A stretch of DNA of 64,000 nucleotides from Methanococcus voltae (GCF_024807655.1 NZ_JANUCR010000002.1:62001-126000); one strand, 5' to 3'; counted from the stretch's first letter, positions 25,518-35,783 are shown. Numbers and translations: made by a program. The notes: generated from the letters alone by a model not told the origin.

Positions 25518-26813
25518 ATGATAGCAATTAAAAATATACTATTATTAAATAATTTTGAAGAACCACAAAAATGTAAGAAATCAGACATTTTAATTGAAAA
25601 TAATTTGATAACTAAAATATGCAATGCGGGAGACCTTAAAATTCCTGAAGGAGCTACTATAATTGACGGCACTAAAAAAGCAATAATGCCAGGTTTAATA
25701 AATACGCATACGCACATACCTATGACAATATTTAGGGGAGTAGCAGATGATTTACCTTTAATGGACTGGTTAGGTAATCACATATGGCCTTTAGAGGCTA
25801 AATTGGATGAAGAAATAATTCACGCAGGCACTATGCTTGGATGTATGGAAATGATTAAAACAGGAACTGTCGCTTTTAATGATATGTATTTCTTCACTGA
25901 TTCTATTATAAAAGCTGTAGAATCTGTTAATATGAGATGTACGTTATCATACGGGCTTATTGATTTATGTGATGAAGAAAAAAGAGAAAGTGAGATGAAC
26001 TCGCAAAAAGATGTACTTAATTCTTTAGAAAAAGCACATAATAAAAATGAATTAATAAACGCAGCAGTAGGTCCTCACGCTCCATATACTTGTTCAGCAG
26101 AATTATTGCAACACGCTCACGATTTAGCAAAAGAACATAACGTACCTATGAATATACATATGAATGAAACAGAAGACGAAATAAAACAAATAAAAGAGAA
26201 AACAGGGTTAAGACCTTTCGAATTTTTAAATTCATTAGGGGTATTTGATGACATAAATGTAGTTGCAGCACACTGTGTCCACGTATCTGAAAATGAAATG
26301 AAGATTTTAAAGGATAAAAATATTTATGTTTCCCATAATCCTCTTAGTAATTTAAAATTAGGCTCTGGTATAGCCCCTATTCCAACATATTTAAAGAATA
26401 ATATAAATGTTACATTGGGAACAGATGGATGTGCAAGTAATAATAATTTAAACTTATTTGAAAGCATTAAAGCTTGTGCAACAATCCATAAGGGTGTTCA
26501 ACAAGATTCAACAGTCGTTAAAGTTTCTGAAGTTTTAAATATGGCAACTAAAAACGCAAGTAAAGCTTTAAACTATAATTCTGGTGAAATAAAAGAAGGA
26601 ATGTGGGCAGATTTAGTAATTTTGGACTTAAAAAACCCTACCTTAATACCTAATAAGAATATTGTTTCACACTTGGCATATTCATTTAACGGCGTAGTTG
26701 AAACCGTAATTATAAACGGAAAAATAGTTTTAGAAGACGGAAAAATGACTACAATGGATGAAGATAAAGTTTATGAAAAAGCAGAAGAAGCTTATTTAAA
26801 TTTGGTGAATTAA
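25518..26813 (+). CDS. dadD: 5'-deoxyadenosine / MTA / SAH deaminase
   Basis: A 431-residue amidohydrolase of the MtaD/DadD group. Metal ligands are H64 and H66 (N-T-H-T-H-I-P-M), the histidine of H-M-N-E-T-E, that of A-A-H-C-V-H and the aspartate of G-T-D-G-C. The substrate-loop motif W-L-G-N-H-I-W-P is also present. In methanogens this enzyme deaminates 5'-deoxyadenosine, 5'-methylthioadenosine and S-adenosylhomocysteine to the inosine forms, recycling products of radical-SAM and methyl-transfer reactions. It converges on and overlaps the next gene by four bases. Confidence 0.85.
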   Translation: MIAIKNILLLNNFEEPQKCKKSDILIENNLITKICNAGDLKIPEGATIIDGTKKAIMPGLINTHTHIPMTIFRGVADDLPLMDWLGNHIWPLEAKLDEEIIHAGTMLGCMEMIKTGTVAFNDMYFFTDSIIKAVESVNMRCTLSYGLIDLCDEEKRESEMNSQKDVLNSLEKAHNKNELINAAVGPHAPYTCSAELLQHAHDLAKEHNVPMNIHMNETEDEIKQIKEKTGLRPFEFLNSLGVFDDINVVAAHCVHVSENEMKILKDKNIYVSHNPLSNLKLGSGIAPIPTYLKNNINVTLGTDGCASNNNLNLFESIKACATIHKGVQQDSTVVKVSEVLNMATKNASKALNYNSGEIKEGMWADLVILDLKNPTLIPNKNIVSHLAYSFNGVVETVIINGKIVLEDGKMTTMDEDKVYEKAEEAYLNLVN

Positions 26814-27652
26814 ATAATTTTTTTTAATTCTTTTTTAAATTCTTCTAAATATTTTAAAGCATAATCGTCTAAATCTGAGTTATATTCTTTAATTTCAATA
26901 TCTACAATTTTTTTAATGTTTTTAATATAATTTTTACGATAATTTGATAATTCCTTAATTGTATTTTTGGATAAATTTTTATTATTTTTAATAAATTCAC
27001 CCATAACGTGCCTAGTTTCTACATCCACTCTATTTTTAAACTCTTTCAAGAGTTCATCGATATCATCAATATTTTTATTGTTATTACTGGAGTAATTATC
27101 TTTTTTAACATCTTTTTCAAGTTCTTTATTTTTTGTTTTAATATTATTCAATTCAATGATTTTATTGGCAACTTCTTCAAAGTTTATGTCATCTCGATGT
27201 GTATTTATTTCTAAATCTGGTTTATCCCATTTGTATTTTGTCCCCATTTCATCAAATTTAGAATACATATCTTCGATAACTGAATTGGGGATTTTAGCAC
27301 CTCTCGCAATGTTTCGAGTAAGTAAAACGTCCAAAGGAGCTTTTAAATAAATAGATATGCAATTTTTATTTTTTGAATTTGCCATATGCATTAAATCTCT
27401 TCTTTTGGAGTTATAATAATTAGTGTCATCTATTATAACTGTAAATCCTTCGTTTAAAGCTTCACTTATCAAATAATTGTTCATTTTTTTGATGTAATCC
27501 TCATATTTTTCTTTCCAAACAGGAAAACTCTCTCTAATTAAATCTGTTCCTAATATTATATTGTCAAAATTCTTTTCACTTAATTTTTTTGATAAATTTT
27601 TAGAAAATGTAGATTTGCCCACAGAAGGCAACCCTACAAGCATAATCAACAT
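26810..27652 (-). CDS. pstK: O-phosphoseryl-tRNA(Sec) kinase
   Basis: A 280-residue kinase. The P-loop G-L-P-S-V-G-K-S-T lies at residues 7-15, D-D-T-N-Y-Y lies in the second part, and an R-N-I-A-R-G motif follows. The C-terminal domain is helical and lysine-rich. PSTK phosphorylates Ser-tRNA(Sec), which SepSecS then turns into Sec-tRNA. Its presence implies selenoproteins in this organism, as in several methanococci. GGTG precedes the ATG. The charged Asn/Lys insert around residues 170-195 is longer than I would expect. Confidence 0.85.
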   Translation of the reverse strand: MLIMLVGLPSVGKSTFSKNLSKKLSEKNFDNIILGTDLIRESFPVWKEKYEDYIKKMNNYLISEALNEGFTVIIDDTNYYNSKRRDLMHMANSKNKNCISIYLKAPLDVLLTRNIARGAKIPNSVIEDMYSKFDEMGTKYKWDKPDLEINTHRDDINFEEVANKIIELNNIKTKNKELEKDVKKDNYSSNNNKNIDDIDELLKEFKNRVDVETRHVMGEFIKNNKNLSKNTIKELSNYRKNYIKNIKKIVDIEIKEYNSDLDDYALKYLEEFKKELKKII

Positions 27653-27859
27653 AATTACACCTTTAAATTAAGATATTGAAATGTTTAATACTCCTTAAAA
27701 TTAATTAAATAATATTATATGATTAGAATTACATATTATATTAAATATTAAATAAGATTTAATTAATTTATTCACATTCATATGTATTAATAATTTATTA
27801 TTATGAGTATTCTATAATTGGAATTATATTAATTAATATGTAGTAATCAGGGTGTAAAA

Positions 27860-29746
27860 ATGACCGCAGATATGCTTAAAATGGCAATAAAGGTGACAGA
27901 GAATTTAGAAAGAAGTATTCGCCCATTAATAGGTTGGGAGAAATCTAACGAAATCGTTAAAATAGGTGCTGATGGTACGCCAACTAAACGAATAGATTTG
28001 ATAGCGGAAAATATTGCCATAAGTTCTCTTGAAAAGTCCTGCTCTACTATATTAATTAGCGAAGAAATAGGTTTTAAGATAATTGGTAGGGAAACGCCCA
28101 AGTATATTGTAATTTTAGACCCTATTGATGGTACATATAACGCTTTAAACGATATTCCCATATACTCAGTTTCATTGGCAATGGGTAAAATAAGCAACGA
28201 TAAATTAGAGAAACTTAAGGAATTAATTTTAAACAATAATAATACCAATACTAATAATAATACTAATAATAATACTAATAATAATACTAATAATAATATT
28301 AATAATAATAAAAAATCAAAAGCCAATGAAAAGAATTTTTTAGATACTTTAAAAGATTTTGTAAAGAAAAATTTTACAATAAATGATTTAGACGTTGGCG
28401 TTGTAAAAAATATATCCACGGGGGATACATATTACGCAGAAAAAAATAAAGGGGCTTATGTTTTAAAAAATGGTAAGGAATGCGAAAAACGAAAAATCAA
28501 TGTTTCAAATATTAAAAATTTAAAAGATGCTTCTATGGGCGTATTTGCATATGGTTTGTCTTCTGAAACATTAAATTTTATAAAAGACCGTAAAATAAGT
28601 AGGATAAGAATATTTGGGTCTATAGCCTTGGAAATGTGTTATGTGGCAAGGGGTTCACTTGACGCATACATAAATGTTAACGAAACAACTCGTTTATGTG
28701 ATATGGCGGCAGGATATATCATATTGGAAGAAGCAGGTGGTGATATAACCACTAAAAACGGTATGCAAATGAATTTACCATTAGATATTGCAGAAAAAAG
28801 CTCTTTTATATGTTCGAATAAGGATTTACATAAAAAACTTGTGGGAACTTTTGGAAATAAATGGAGATTGAAACCCACTAAAATCGGAATAATTTCCAGA
28901 TTTGACAACGAAGAATCTTTAAATGTTGCATACAACACTGTAAAATATTTGGAATCTAAAGGTATAGCCTATAAATTAGATAAAGGAATACACAATGCAC
29001 TTAATAATAGATTGAATGCTAATTTAATGGATGATATACAGGATATTTCTCATATCATATCTATTGGTGGTGATGGAACAGTTTTAAGGGCTTCTAAACT
29101 AATAGAAGGTAATGAAATACCCATAATATGCGTAGATATGGGTACAGTTGGATTTTTAACAGAATTTGGCAAAGAAGATGTATATAGTGCAATTGATAGC
29201 GTTTTAAATGGTAATTACACTATCGAAAAACGTACTAAATTATCTGGACTTATAAATTATGATTTTAATGATAAAAATGCTGGAAAAAAAGAACTAAAAG
29301 AAATGCAAAAATTCATATCCGACGCTTTAAACGAGGTTGTGATTACGACAAACAATCCTGCAAAAATAATGGATTTTGAGGTTTATATAAACGGTATTTT
29401 GGCTGAAAATGTCCGTGCAGATGGTATTATAATTTCAACCCCTAATGGGTCAACTGCTTACTCATTAAGTGCAGGGGGGCCGATAATTGAGCCTACTGTC
29501 GATGCTTTCATAATTGTGCCAATATGTCCATTTAAATTATCCTCTCGACCGCTTGTGGTAGATGGAAATTCTGAAATAAAGCTTAAAATAATGAAAAAAT
29601 CTGCAATGGTTGTAATAGATGGTAATAAAGAAGCATTGGTTTCTAAAGGTGATGAAATTACGTTTAGGAAGTCTAATTCTTATACGTATTTTGTGAAAGG
29701 TAGTAATTTCTATAATAAGGTCAAAAAATTAAGCTTAATGGAATAA
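27860..29746 (+). CDS. nadK: Fused inositol-phosphatase-like (NADP phosphatase) / NAD kinase
   Basis: A 628-residue two-domain protein. Residues about 1-315 are an IMPase-type phosphatase with S-E-E-I-G (67-71), D-P-I-D-G-T (87-92) and C-D-M-A-A-G. Residues about 330-628 are an NAD kinase with G-G-D-G-T (about 404) and S-T-P-N-G-S-T-A-Y-S. The M. jannaschii homologue is a bifunctional NADP phosphatase/NAD kinase, so this protein can probably make and remove the 2'-phosphate of NADP. An insert at residues 111-175 contains a pure Asn/Thr tract (125-150). GGGTG precedes the ATG. Confidence 0.88.
   Translation: MTADMLKMAIKVTENLERSIRPLIGWEKSNEIVKIGADGTPTKRIDLIAENIAISSLEKSCSTILISEEIGFKIIGRETPKYIVILDPIDGTYNALNDIPIYSVSLAMGKISNDKLEKLKELILNNNNTNTNNNTNNNTNNNTNNNINNNKKSKANEKNFLDTLKDFVKKNFTINDLDVGVVKNISTGDTYYAEKNKGAYVLKNGKECEKRKINVSNIKNLKDASMGVFAYGLSSETLNFIKDRKISRIRIFGSIALEMCYVARGSLDAYINVNETTRLCDMAAGYIILEEAGGDITTKNGMQMNLPLDIAEKSSFICSNKDLHKKLVGTFGNKWRLKPTKIGIISRFDNEESLNVAYNTVKYLESKGIAYKLDKGIHNALNNRLNANLMDDIQDISHIISIGGDGTVLRASKLIEGNEIPIICVDMGTVGFLTEFGKEDVYSAIDSVLNGNYTIEKRTKLSGLINYDFNDKNAGKKELKEMQKFISDALNEVVITTNNPAKIMDFEVYINGILAENVRADGIIISTPNGSTAYSLSAGGPIIEPTVDAFIIVPICPFKLSSRPLVVDGNSEIKLKIMKKSAMVVIDGNKEALVSKGDEITFRKSNSYTYFVKGSNFYNKVKKLSLME
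28225..28312 (+). repeat. In-frame 12-bp repeat coding for T-N-N-N
   Basis: About five copies of ACTAATAATAAT, with AAT-rich flanks, lie within the phosphatase domain gene. The unit length is a multiple of three, so copy changes would keep the frame. Confidence 0.8.
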
Positions 29747-29750
29747 TTAT

Positions 29751-29777
29751 CTTTTTATTTTTTATTTTTTATTTTTC
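29751..29777 (+). terminator. T-rich terminator after the NAD kinase gene
   Basis: Four runs of five or six T bases start within ten bases of the stop codon. Confidence 0.5.
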
Positions 29778-30008
29778 AGTTATTTATTTTTTATGTTAGT
29801 ACTTTATAATCTTTTCCTACTTTTTTTAAATATAATATGTTAATCAAAAGTTGTTATATTTATATATTAGATTAACCTAATATACTTACTGTAATTATAT
29901 TATATTAATTTATTAATTCAAAAGTAATTATAATATATTACGATTTTGATTAAAATGCTAAATATATTATTTAAGAAGTTAATTATATTTATTAAAATGG
30001 TGTATTTT

Positions 30009-31118
30009 ATGGAATTGAGTAATAATATAAGAAAAAATTTAAAAACAATCCTATTAACAATGTTTTTATCTGTTATCTTGGCAATGTCGGGATGTACTAC
30101 AGTTCAAAGCGACAGTAATGCTAACAATACAGTAGTTAATAATACGGGGGTCGATTCTTCAACTATTTTATTATCTGATGATTTAAACAATAGTTTAACG
30201 ATAAATTACCCTTGTAAAAGTGTGGTTTCTACATATGGAATGGTACCACCGATAATATATTCTTTAGACGCTCAGGATACGATTAAAGCCGGTAAAGGTA
30301 TTCAGGGAAGCGATGAATTCTTAAAAATATTAAATCCTAATTTCGACAATATGGCACAAGTAAATACTGAAAATGTAGAAGAAATTAAGAAAACCAATCC
30401 AGATGTTGTTTTTGCACCATACTGGAATGAAAAAAGTGGCATATACACACAATTAACCAGCTTAGATGTGCCAGTATTTTTCGTAGATATTGAAACAGTG
30501 CCTAATTACTATAAATTATTATCAAATATGGGTAAAATGTTCAATAAATCTGAAAAAGCAGATTATTTAATTACATATTATAAAGAAAAAGTTCAATTCG
30601 TGAAAGACACTGTCGAAGGCACTGATAAACCTAAAGTTTTAGTATTGGCACACAGTGCTAAGAAAAACTCATTCTGGACACCAGGGGGAGATTTCTGGGG
30701 CAATGAAATGGTAGAAATTGCTGGTGGAGAAAGTGTTTCAAAAGAACTTGAAACTGGTAAAATGCCCGTAAATGTGGAGCAAATAGCAAATTGGAATCCT
30801 GATAAAATAATCGTAATCACATATTCCAGAGATTTCACCTCAATAGATGCTAAAAATCAATTGATGAATGACGAAGGTTGGAAAGAAATAAATGCTGTTA
30901 AAAACGGTGAAGTTTATGGAATGCCTAATGATGGAGATTCTTGGGATGTTTTAAGCCCTAAATTTACATTGGGTTTAATTTGGACTGCAAAAGTTTTGCA
31001 TCCTGAAGCTATGAATATATCAATAAAAGAAGAAGCAATCCAACAATACATTGACGTGTATAATATGACTCCAGAGCAGATTTCTAAAGTGAATATCGTC
31101 GGAGACGAAGTTGATTAA
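30009..31118 (+). CDS. ABC transporter substrate-binding lipoprotein (iron/corrinoid type)
   Basis: A 369-residue protein from ATG 30009, which has GGTG six bases upstream; the frame opens earlier at 29946 without one. The signal peptide ends in a lipobox with lipid-attachment C29 (A-M-S-G-C). The mature domain is of the BtuF/FecB type: early N-Y-P-C-K-S-V, middle P-D-V-V-F-A-P, late G-D-S-W-D-V-L-S-P-K-F. Such proteins bind ferric chelates, cobalamin or other metal complexes. Substrate not determinable. It begins an operon with a permease gene eight bases downstream. Confidence 0.82.
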   Translation: MELSNNIRKNLKTILLTMFLSVILAMSGCTTVQSDSNANNTVVNNTGVDSSTILLSDDLNNSLTINYPCKSVVSTYGMVPPIIYSLDAQDTIKAGKGIQGSDEFLKILNPNFDNMAQVNTENVEEIKKTNPDVVFAPYWNEKSGIYTQLTSLDVPVFFVDIETVPNYYKLLSNMGKMFNKSEKADYLITYYKEKVQFVKDTVEGTDKPKVLVLAHSAKKNSFWTPGGDFWGNEMVEIAGGESVSKELETGKMPVNVEQIANWNPDKIIVITYSRDFTSIDAKNQLMNDEGWKEINAVKNGEVYGMPNDGDSWDVLSPKFTLGLIWTAKVLHPEAMNISIKEEAIQQYIDVYNMTPEQISKVNIVGDEVD

Positions 31119-31126
31119 GTGATAAA

Positions 31127-32296
31127 ATGATAAAACTGATAAAGATGAAGAAATTAACTTTTAAAAATTCAAAGGACTTTAAATTTATTAAACATATGTT
31201 AATTGCACTTAATTTAAGTAATAAGTTTGATAAATCTAATGAAATTGATAAAAATACTAAAATTAACGATAATAATATCAATAATAATAGTAATAATAAA
31301 CCTAATGGTAAAAAAACCAATTATTCATTAGTTTTATTTCCTTTAATTTTTATAATTTCCTTCATTTTATCTTTATTCATTGGAAGATTGTGGTTTGCCC
31401 CAAATGAAATATTTACTAATTCTTTAGCAAATAATATATTATTAAACGTTAGACTGCCGAGATTAATAGCAGTTTCACTTTCAGGTGCTTGTTTAGCTCT
31501 TTCAGGGGTGGCATTACAAAATTTATTTAAAAATTACTTGGCAGGACCTAATATACTAGGGGTGACAAGTGGTTCAGCGTTTGGTGCTGTTTTGGCAATT
31601 CTATTACTCTCATATAACCCATATGCAATACAAATGTCAGCTTTTACATTTGGTATTATGGCAATGGTACTCACATACACAATTGGGAAAAAATTAAATG
31701 GTAGTTTAAGAAATGAATCCGAATCCAGCATTATAAACTTAGTATTATCAGGTATTGCAGTTTCTGCATTATTTTCCGCAGGTGTAGGGATTATAAAATA
31801 TGTTGCAGACCCTGCAGATAAATTGCAAGCAATTACATACTGGTTATTGGGTAGTTTTACCGGAATCCGGTGGGATGATGTGTATATTACAATAATACCT
31901 TTAGTTGTGTGTATAATTGGATTAAATCTATTAAAATGGCAGTTTAATATATTATCAATGGGTGAAGAAAATGCTAAATCTTTAGGTTTAAACGTTAAAA
32001 AGTATTCTGCACTTATAATATTACTTGCTACACTTGGAACGTCTTCCGCTACTGCAATGGCAGGTATGGTACAATGGATAGGATTGGTTAGTCCACATAT
32101 GGCTCGTTTGGTGGTGGGGGTGGATAATAGACGTTTGATACCAGCGTCAATGTTTACAGGGGCGTCTTTATTGTTAATTTGCGATACGATAGCACGTTCT
32201 TTAACCCCTTCAGAATTACCGTTGAGTGTAATGACTTCAATAATTGGAGTTCCAATACTTTTAAAAATATTAATTAAAAATCAGAATAAATTTTAA
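31127..32296 (+). CDS. FecCD/BtuC-family ABC permease
   Basis: A 389-residue protein. After an unusual N-terminal extension of about 65 residues, rich in Lys and Asn (N-N-N-S-N-N-K), come about nine or ten membrane helices of the BtuC family. They include L-P-R-L-I-A-V-S-L-S-G-A, G-V-T-S-G-S-A-F-G-A and G-L-V-S-P-H-M-A-R. It works with the lipoprotein upstream and the ATPase downstream. A later start within the extension cannot be excluded. Confidence 0.85.
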   Translation: MIKLIKMKKLTFKNSKDFKFIKHMLIALNLSNKFDKSNEIDKNTKINDNNINNNSNNKPNGKKTNYSLVLFPLIFIISFILSLFIGRLWFAPNEIFTNSLANNILLNVRLPRLIAVSLSGACLALSGVALQNLFKNYLAGPNILGVTSGSAFGAVLAILLLSYNPYAIQMSAFTFGIMAMVLTYTIGKKLNGSLRNESESSIINLVLSGIAVSALFSAGVGIIKYVADPADKLQAITYWLLGSFTGIRWDDVYITIIPLVVCIIGLNLLKWQFNILSMGEENAKSLGLNVKKYSALIILLATLGTSSATAMAGMVQWIGLVSPHMARLVVGVDNRRLIPASMFTGASLLLICDTIARSLTPSELPLSVMTSIIGVPILLKILIKNQNKF

Positions 32297-32383
32297 CAAT
32301 CTTAATACTTTTAATACTTTTAAAATCTTAAAAATCTTAAAAATATCAAGAATTTTAAACTTAATATCGGTGGGATGAGTATT

Positions 32384-33160
32384 ATGGCAAAAAAACTAAT
32401 GTTAAATGTTTCAAATGTAAATTTTAATTATAAATTTGATAATCAAAAAATATTGAATGAATGCAATTTAAAATTAAAAAAAGGAGAAGTTGGATGCATA
32501 TTGGGGCAAAATGGGGTCGGAAAATCCACATTATTAAAGTGTATTTCAGGACTATTAAATTATGATGGAAATGTAATAATTTCAAATAATGAAATATCAA
32601 ATATAAAACCAAAAGAACGTTCTAAGCTTATAACTTACTCTGCACAGGAATTTAGTATTAATTTTAATTATTCTGTCTTTGAAATATTGTTAATGGGTAG
32701 AAACCCGTATGTTAATTTTTTCAATGGCCCAACAAATGAGGATGAAGAATTAGTTTATAAAACACTAAATAAATTGCAAATTGAGCATTTGGCAAATAAA
32801 AGTTTCCTTTCTTTAAGTGGGGGTCAAAAAAGACTGGTAATGATTGCAAGAGCTCTAATTCAAGATAGTAAAGTAATGATATTTGATGAGCCCACAAGTT
32901 TCTTAGATTTTAAAAATCAAGTTTTAATATTGGACGTAATTAAAAAAATATCTAAAGAATATGGTAAAACAATTTTATTCTCTTTACACGACCCTAATTT
33001 AACATATTTCGCTGATACGATATTCACTATGAAAAATGGGACTATTGTGAATAGTGGCGGTCAGGATTTACTTAATAAAGACACATTTATGGATATTTAT
33101 GGATTATCAACGGATATACTTCAATATAATAATAAAAAAATAGTAATTCCGAATTTATAA
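32384..33160 (+). CDS. ABC transporter ATPase (FecE/BtuD type)
   Basis: A 258-residue ATPase. Walker A G-Q-N-G-V-G-K-S-T, signature L-S-G-G-Q, Walker B V-M-I-F-D-E-P-T-S and switch H-D-P-N-L. GGTGGG sits right before ATG 32375 and nine bases before ATG 32384, so the second is the better start. It powers the metal-chelate importer formed with the two upstream products. Confidence 0.87.
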   Translation: MAKKLMLNVSNVNFNYKFDNQKILNECNLKLKKGEVGCILGQNGVGKSTLLKCISGLLNYDGNVIISNNEISNIKPKERSKLITYSAQEFSINFNYSVFEILLMGRNPYVNFFNGPTNEDEELVYKTLNKLQIEHLANKSFLSLSGGQKRLVMIARALIQDSKVMIFDEPTSFLDFKNQVLILDVIKKISKEYGKTILFSLHDPNLTYFADTIFTMKNGTIVNSGGQDLLNKDTFMDIYGLSTDILQYNNKKIVIPNL

Positions 33161-33446
33161 TTAATATATTGGTGTATAATAACAATAATAACAATAATAT
33201 GTAAGTATATCCCTGTATCGATATATTTATCAAATATTTTAAAATAATCCTCTTAAATTTAAATTCATTTCGTAAGTATTATATGTAATTGGAATAATTG
33301 TATAATTAATATATAATAATTGCATAATTACAAAATAATAACTTAATTCCATTAACTTTGATATATAACAAGATATAACAAGGTATAACAAGATATAAAA
33401 AATACAACAAAATATAAAAATTAAAGAAATATCCCCTGGTGGCATT

Positions 33447-34247
33447 ATGATAGTAGAACAGATGAAGGATAAAGCAATAGAATTAATAAAAACTGATTTA
33501 GAAAGCGGTAATTTAAAAGAAGTAATTTTAAAAGATTTTTCACTCGGAGTTCCTTACGCATACACGGTTTTAGAGTTCGTGAATAAAGATGGAACTTCAA
33601 AGGAAGTTTTAGGTGCAGCAATGGTATTAAATGAAGGTGGTTCTTGCAACAAAATAGAAAACACAACACCGGATATTTACTCATTACTCAATAAAATTTC
33701 AAGTTTTTCATATACTGACAGAGCTTTAGCAGTTTCAACCATAAACGCAATTTCTCAATACTACATAATCACGCAAGATTTAGAGAAGCAAGATGCTGTT
33801 GAAGTAATATTAAATTTAGATGGTGTAAAAAACATCGGATTTGTCGGAAATATTGCACCTATTGCAAAGGAATTGCAGAAAAAAGGCGATTACAACATTT
33901 ATGTGTTTGATAGGGGTAGTTCTTGCTGTTCAACTGGTTCATTAATGGATACTTTTGAATACAGATTATTGCCCGAAATGGACGCTTTATTTATCACAGG
34001 TTCGACAATGGTAAATGATACAATTGATATGGTATTAGATAGGGCAATAAATTCAAAAATAAATGTTTTAACAGGACCTACTGCACAAATGCACCCAAAA
34101 TTATTGGATGGAACAAAAATAACTCATTTGGGTTCTGTAATGGTAAATGACGTAAATGACACAGTTATGAACTTAAAATTAGGTTCTTCGTGTGGATTAT
34201 TCCAAAAAGGGACTAAATATACAATAAATGTAGAAAATTACAAATAA
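33447..34247 (+). CDS. DUF364/DUF4213 Rossmann-like protein
   Basis: A 266-residue soluble protein. The N-terminal half is a DUF4213-like domain (F-S-L-G-V-P-Y-A-Y-T-V-L-E). The C-terminal half is a Rossmann-like DUF364 domain: N-I-G-F-V-G-N-I-A-P, F-I-T-G-S-T-M-V-N-D-T, L-T-G-P-T-A-Q. It contains a C-C pair (S-S-C-C-S-T-G) and a late G-S-S-C-G. Family members tend to sit beside metal-chelate ABC transporters, as here. A part in releasing or processing the imported metal complex is inferred. GGTGG precedes the ATG. Confidence 0.75.
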   Translation: MIVEQMKDKAIELIKTDLESGNLKEVILKDFSLGVPYAYTVLEFVNKDGTSKEVLGAAMVLNEGGSCNKIENTTPDIYSLLNKISSFSYTDRALAVSTINAISQYYIITQDLEKQDAVEVILNLDGVKNIGFVGNIAPIAKELQKKGDYNIYVFDRGSSCCSTGSLMDTFEYRLLPEMDALFITGSTMVNDTIDMVLDRAINSKINVLTGPTAQMHPKLLDGTKITHLGSVMVNDVNDTVMNLKLGSSCGLFQKGTKYTINVENYK

Positions 34248-34283
34248 ATAACCCTTTTTAATATTCGATATTTAATATATATT

Positions 34284-34318
34284 ATTTTTTAATACATAAT
34301 TTTTTTATATTTTTTTTA
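34284..34318 (+). terminator. T-tract terminator after the DUF364 gene
   Basis: Three T runs of six to nine bases lie 35-70 bp after the stop codon, between convergent genes. Confidence 0.45.
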
Positions 34319-34403
34319 TAATTTATTATACGCCTACAATTTCAGTAAAATTAAAAAAGATTGATATAATTAAATATTTATATATAATTAAATATTTACA
34401 TAT

Positions 34404-35783
34404 TTAGCATAATGTGGTTTTGGTTCTTATGCAACCTCCCCCATCACCTACCGGTACACTTTGACCTCCTTTACCACAATATCCTTTGCTAAGGTAGAAA
34501 TCATCACTAACTGCATCTACATCGTGTAATATCGACATAATTTCCCCACTTAATCCTGCATCTTTAAGTGAAACAGTTAATTCTCCGTTTTCAATCATAA
34601 AAGCTTCAACTGAATTGAATTGGAATAATCCTTTACCCGTATCGACTTGTCCACCTCGAGAGCCAATTAAGTAAATACCGTCTTTTGTATCTTGTATTAA
34701 TTCGTCGAATTTCCAGTCTTTTGACTTTATGTATGTATTACTCATTCGTACGATAGGCTTATTAAGTGCTTGAGCTCTTGAGTTTCCAGTTGCTTCCATA
34801 TTAAGCCTTCCTGCAGTTTCTCGAGAATGTAAATATCCTTTTAAAACGCCGTTCTCAATAAGTACTGATTTAGTTCCTTTCACACCTTCATTATCATATT
34901 TATAGAATCCAAAAGAACCTTCGATTGTGGAGTCATCTATTACACTTACTTCTTCACTACCTACTACTTCGCCTATTTTATCTTTAAATACGCTATCGTT
35001 AGATAATACCAAATCTGCTTCAGTAGCGTGTCCAACTGCTTCGTGTATGAATACACCAGCTAATTCGGGGTCTAAAACCACATTAAATTCTCCTTTTGGG
35101 CAAGGTTTTGCATTAAGTAATCTTAAAGCTCTTTCTTTAACTTTTCTACTTTTTTCTTCTAAATTATCGTTAGCTATGGCTTCAAAACCATCTCCGCCAG
35201 ATTTATCAAATGCAAACTGTAAAGATTCCCCTTTTGAAACAGCCATCATTCTCATAAGTGTTTTTATCCCTTCACTCTCAATATGGGTTCCTTCACTTGT
35301 AAATAATAATGAAGCACCTTCTGCATCAGAATAATTGACAGATTTGCTTACAATTTGGTTATTTTCGTCTTTAAGGTTGTTATTTACAATATTCATATAT
35401 TCTTTTTTTTCTTCAATTGAAATATCCAATGGGTTTATTTTAACTTTTGATACTACTTTATCATTTATTATGGGCACTTCTTTCATTATAACTTCTTTGT
35501 TGGTGTGCATATTTGATAATTTAGCACTTTTGTAGGCGCTATCGAATAATTCTTCGATATTGGTCATATTTATATTATTGGACGTTGCTAAGCCCCAACC
35601 GTTATTTTCAAGCACCCTAACAATAACGCCCCCATAATTTCCACCGGATATTTCGTCTACTTCGCCGTCTTTCATTACTATGTTGTTGGAACAGCTTTTT
35701 AATACCCTAATATCTGCATAAGTTCCTATTTCAAGTAATTTCTCGATTTTTTCAATATTTAAGCAATTTAAATTTAAGTCCAT
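34404..35783 (-). CDS. tldD: TldD-family metalloprotease
   Basis: A 459-residue TldD/PmbA-family protein. The zinc motif H-E-A-V-G-H marks it as the catalytic TldD type, followed by E-A-D and further on S-R-E-T-A-G-R-L-N. The glycine-rich C-terminus holds G-K-G-G-Q-S-V-P-V-G. TldD with TldE degrades unfolded peptides or trims modified peptides. The partner is not in the window. The start at 35783 follows GGTGA; the frame opens 60 bases earlier without such a site. Confidence 0.85.
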   Translation of the reverse strand: MDLNLNCLNIEKIEKLLEIGTYADIRVLKSCSNNIVMKDGEVDEISGGNYGGVIVRVLENNGWGLATSNNINMTNIEELFDSAYKSAKLSNMHTNKEVIMKEVPIINDKVVSKVKINPLDISIEEKKEYMNIVNNNLKDENNQIVSKSVNYSDAEGASLLFTSEGTHIESEGIKTLMRMMAVSKGESLQFAFDKSGGDGFEAIANDNLEEKSRKVKERALRLLNAKPCPKGEFNVVLDPELAGVFIHEAVGHATEADLVLSNDSVFKDKIGEVVGSEEVSVIDDSTIEGSFGFYKYDNEGVKGTKSVLIENGVLKGYLHSRETAGRLNMEATGNSRAQALNKPIVRMSNTYIKSKDWKFDELIQDTKDGIYLIGSRGGQVDTGKGLFQFNSVEAFMIENGELTVSLKDAGLSGEIMSILHDVDAVSDDFYLSKGYCGKGGQSVPVGDGGGCIRTKTTLC

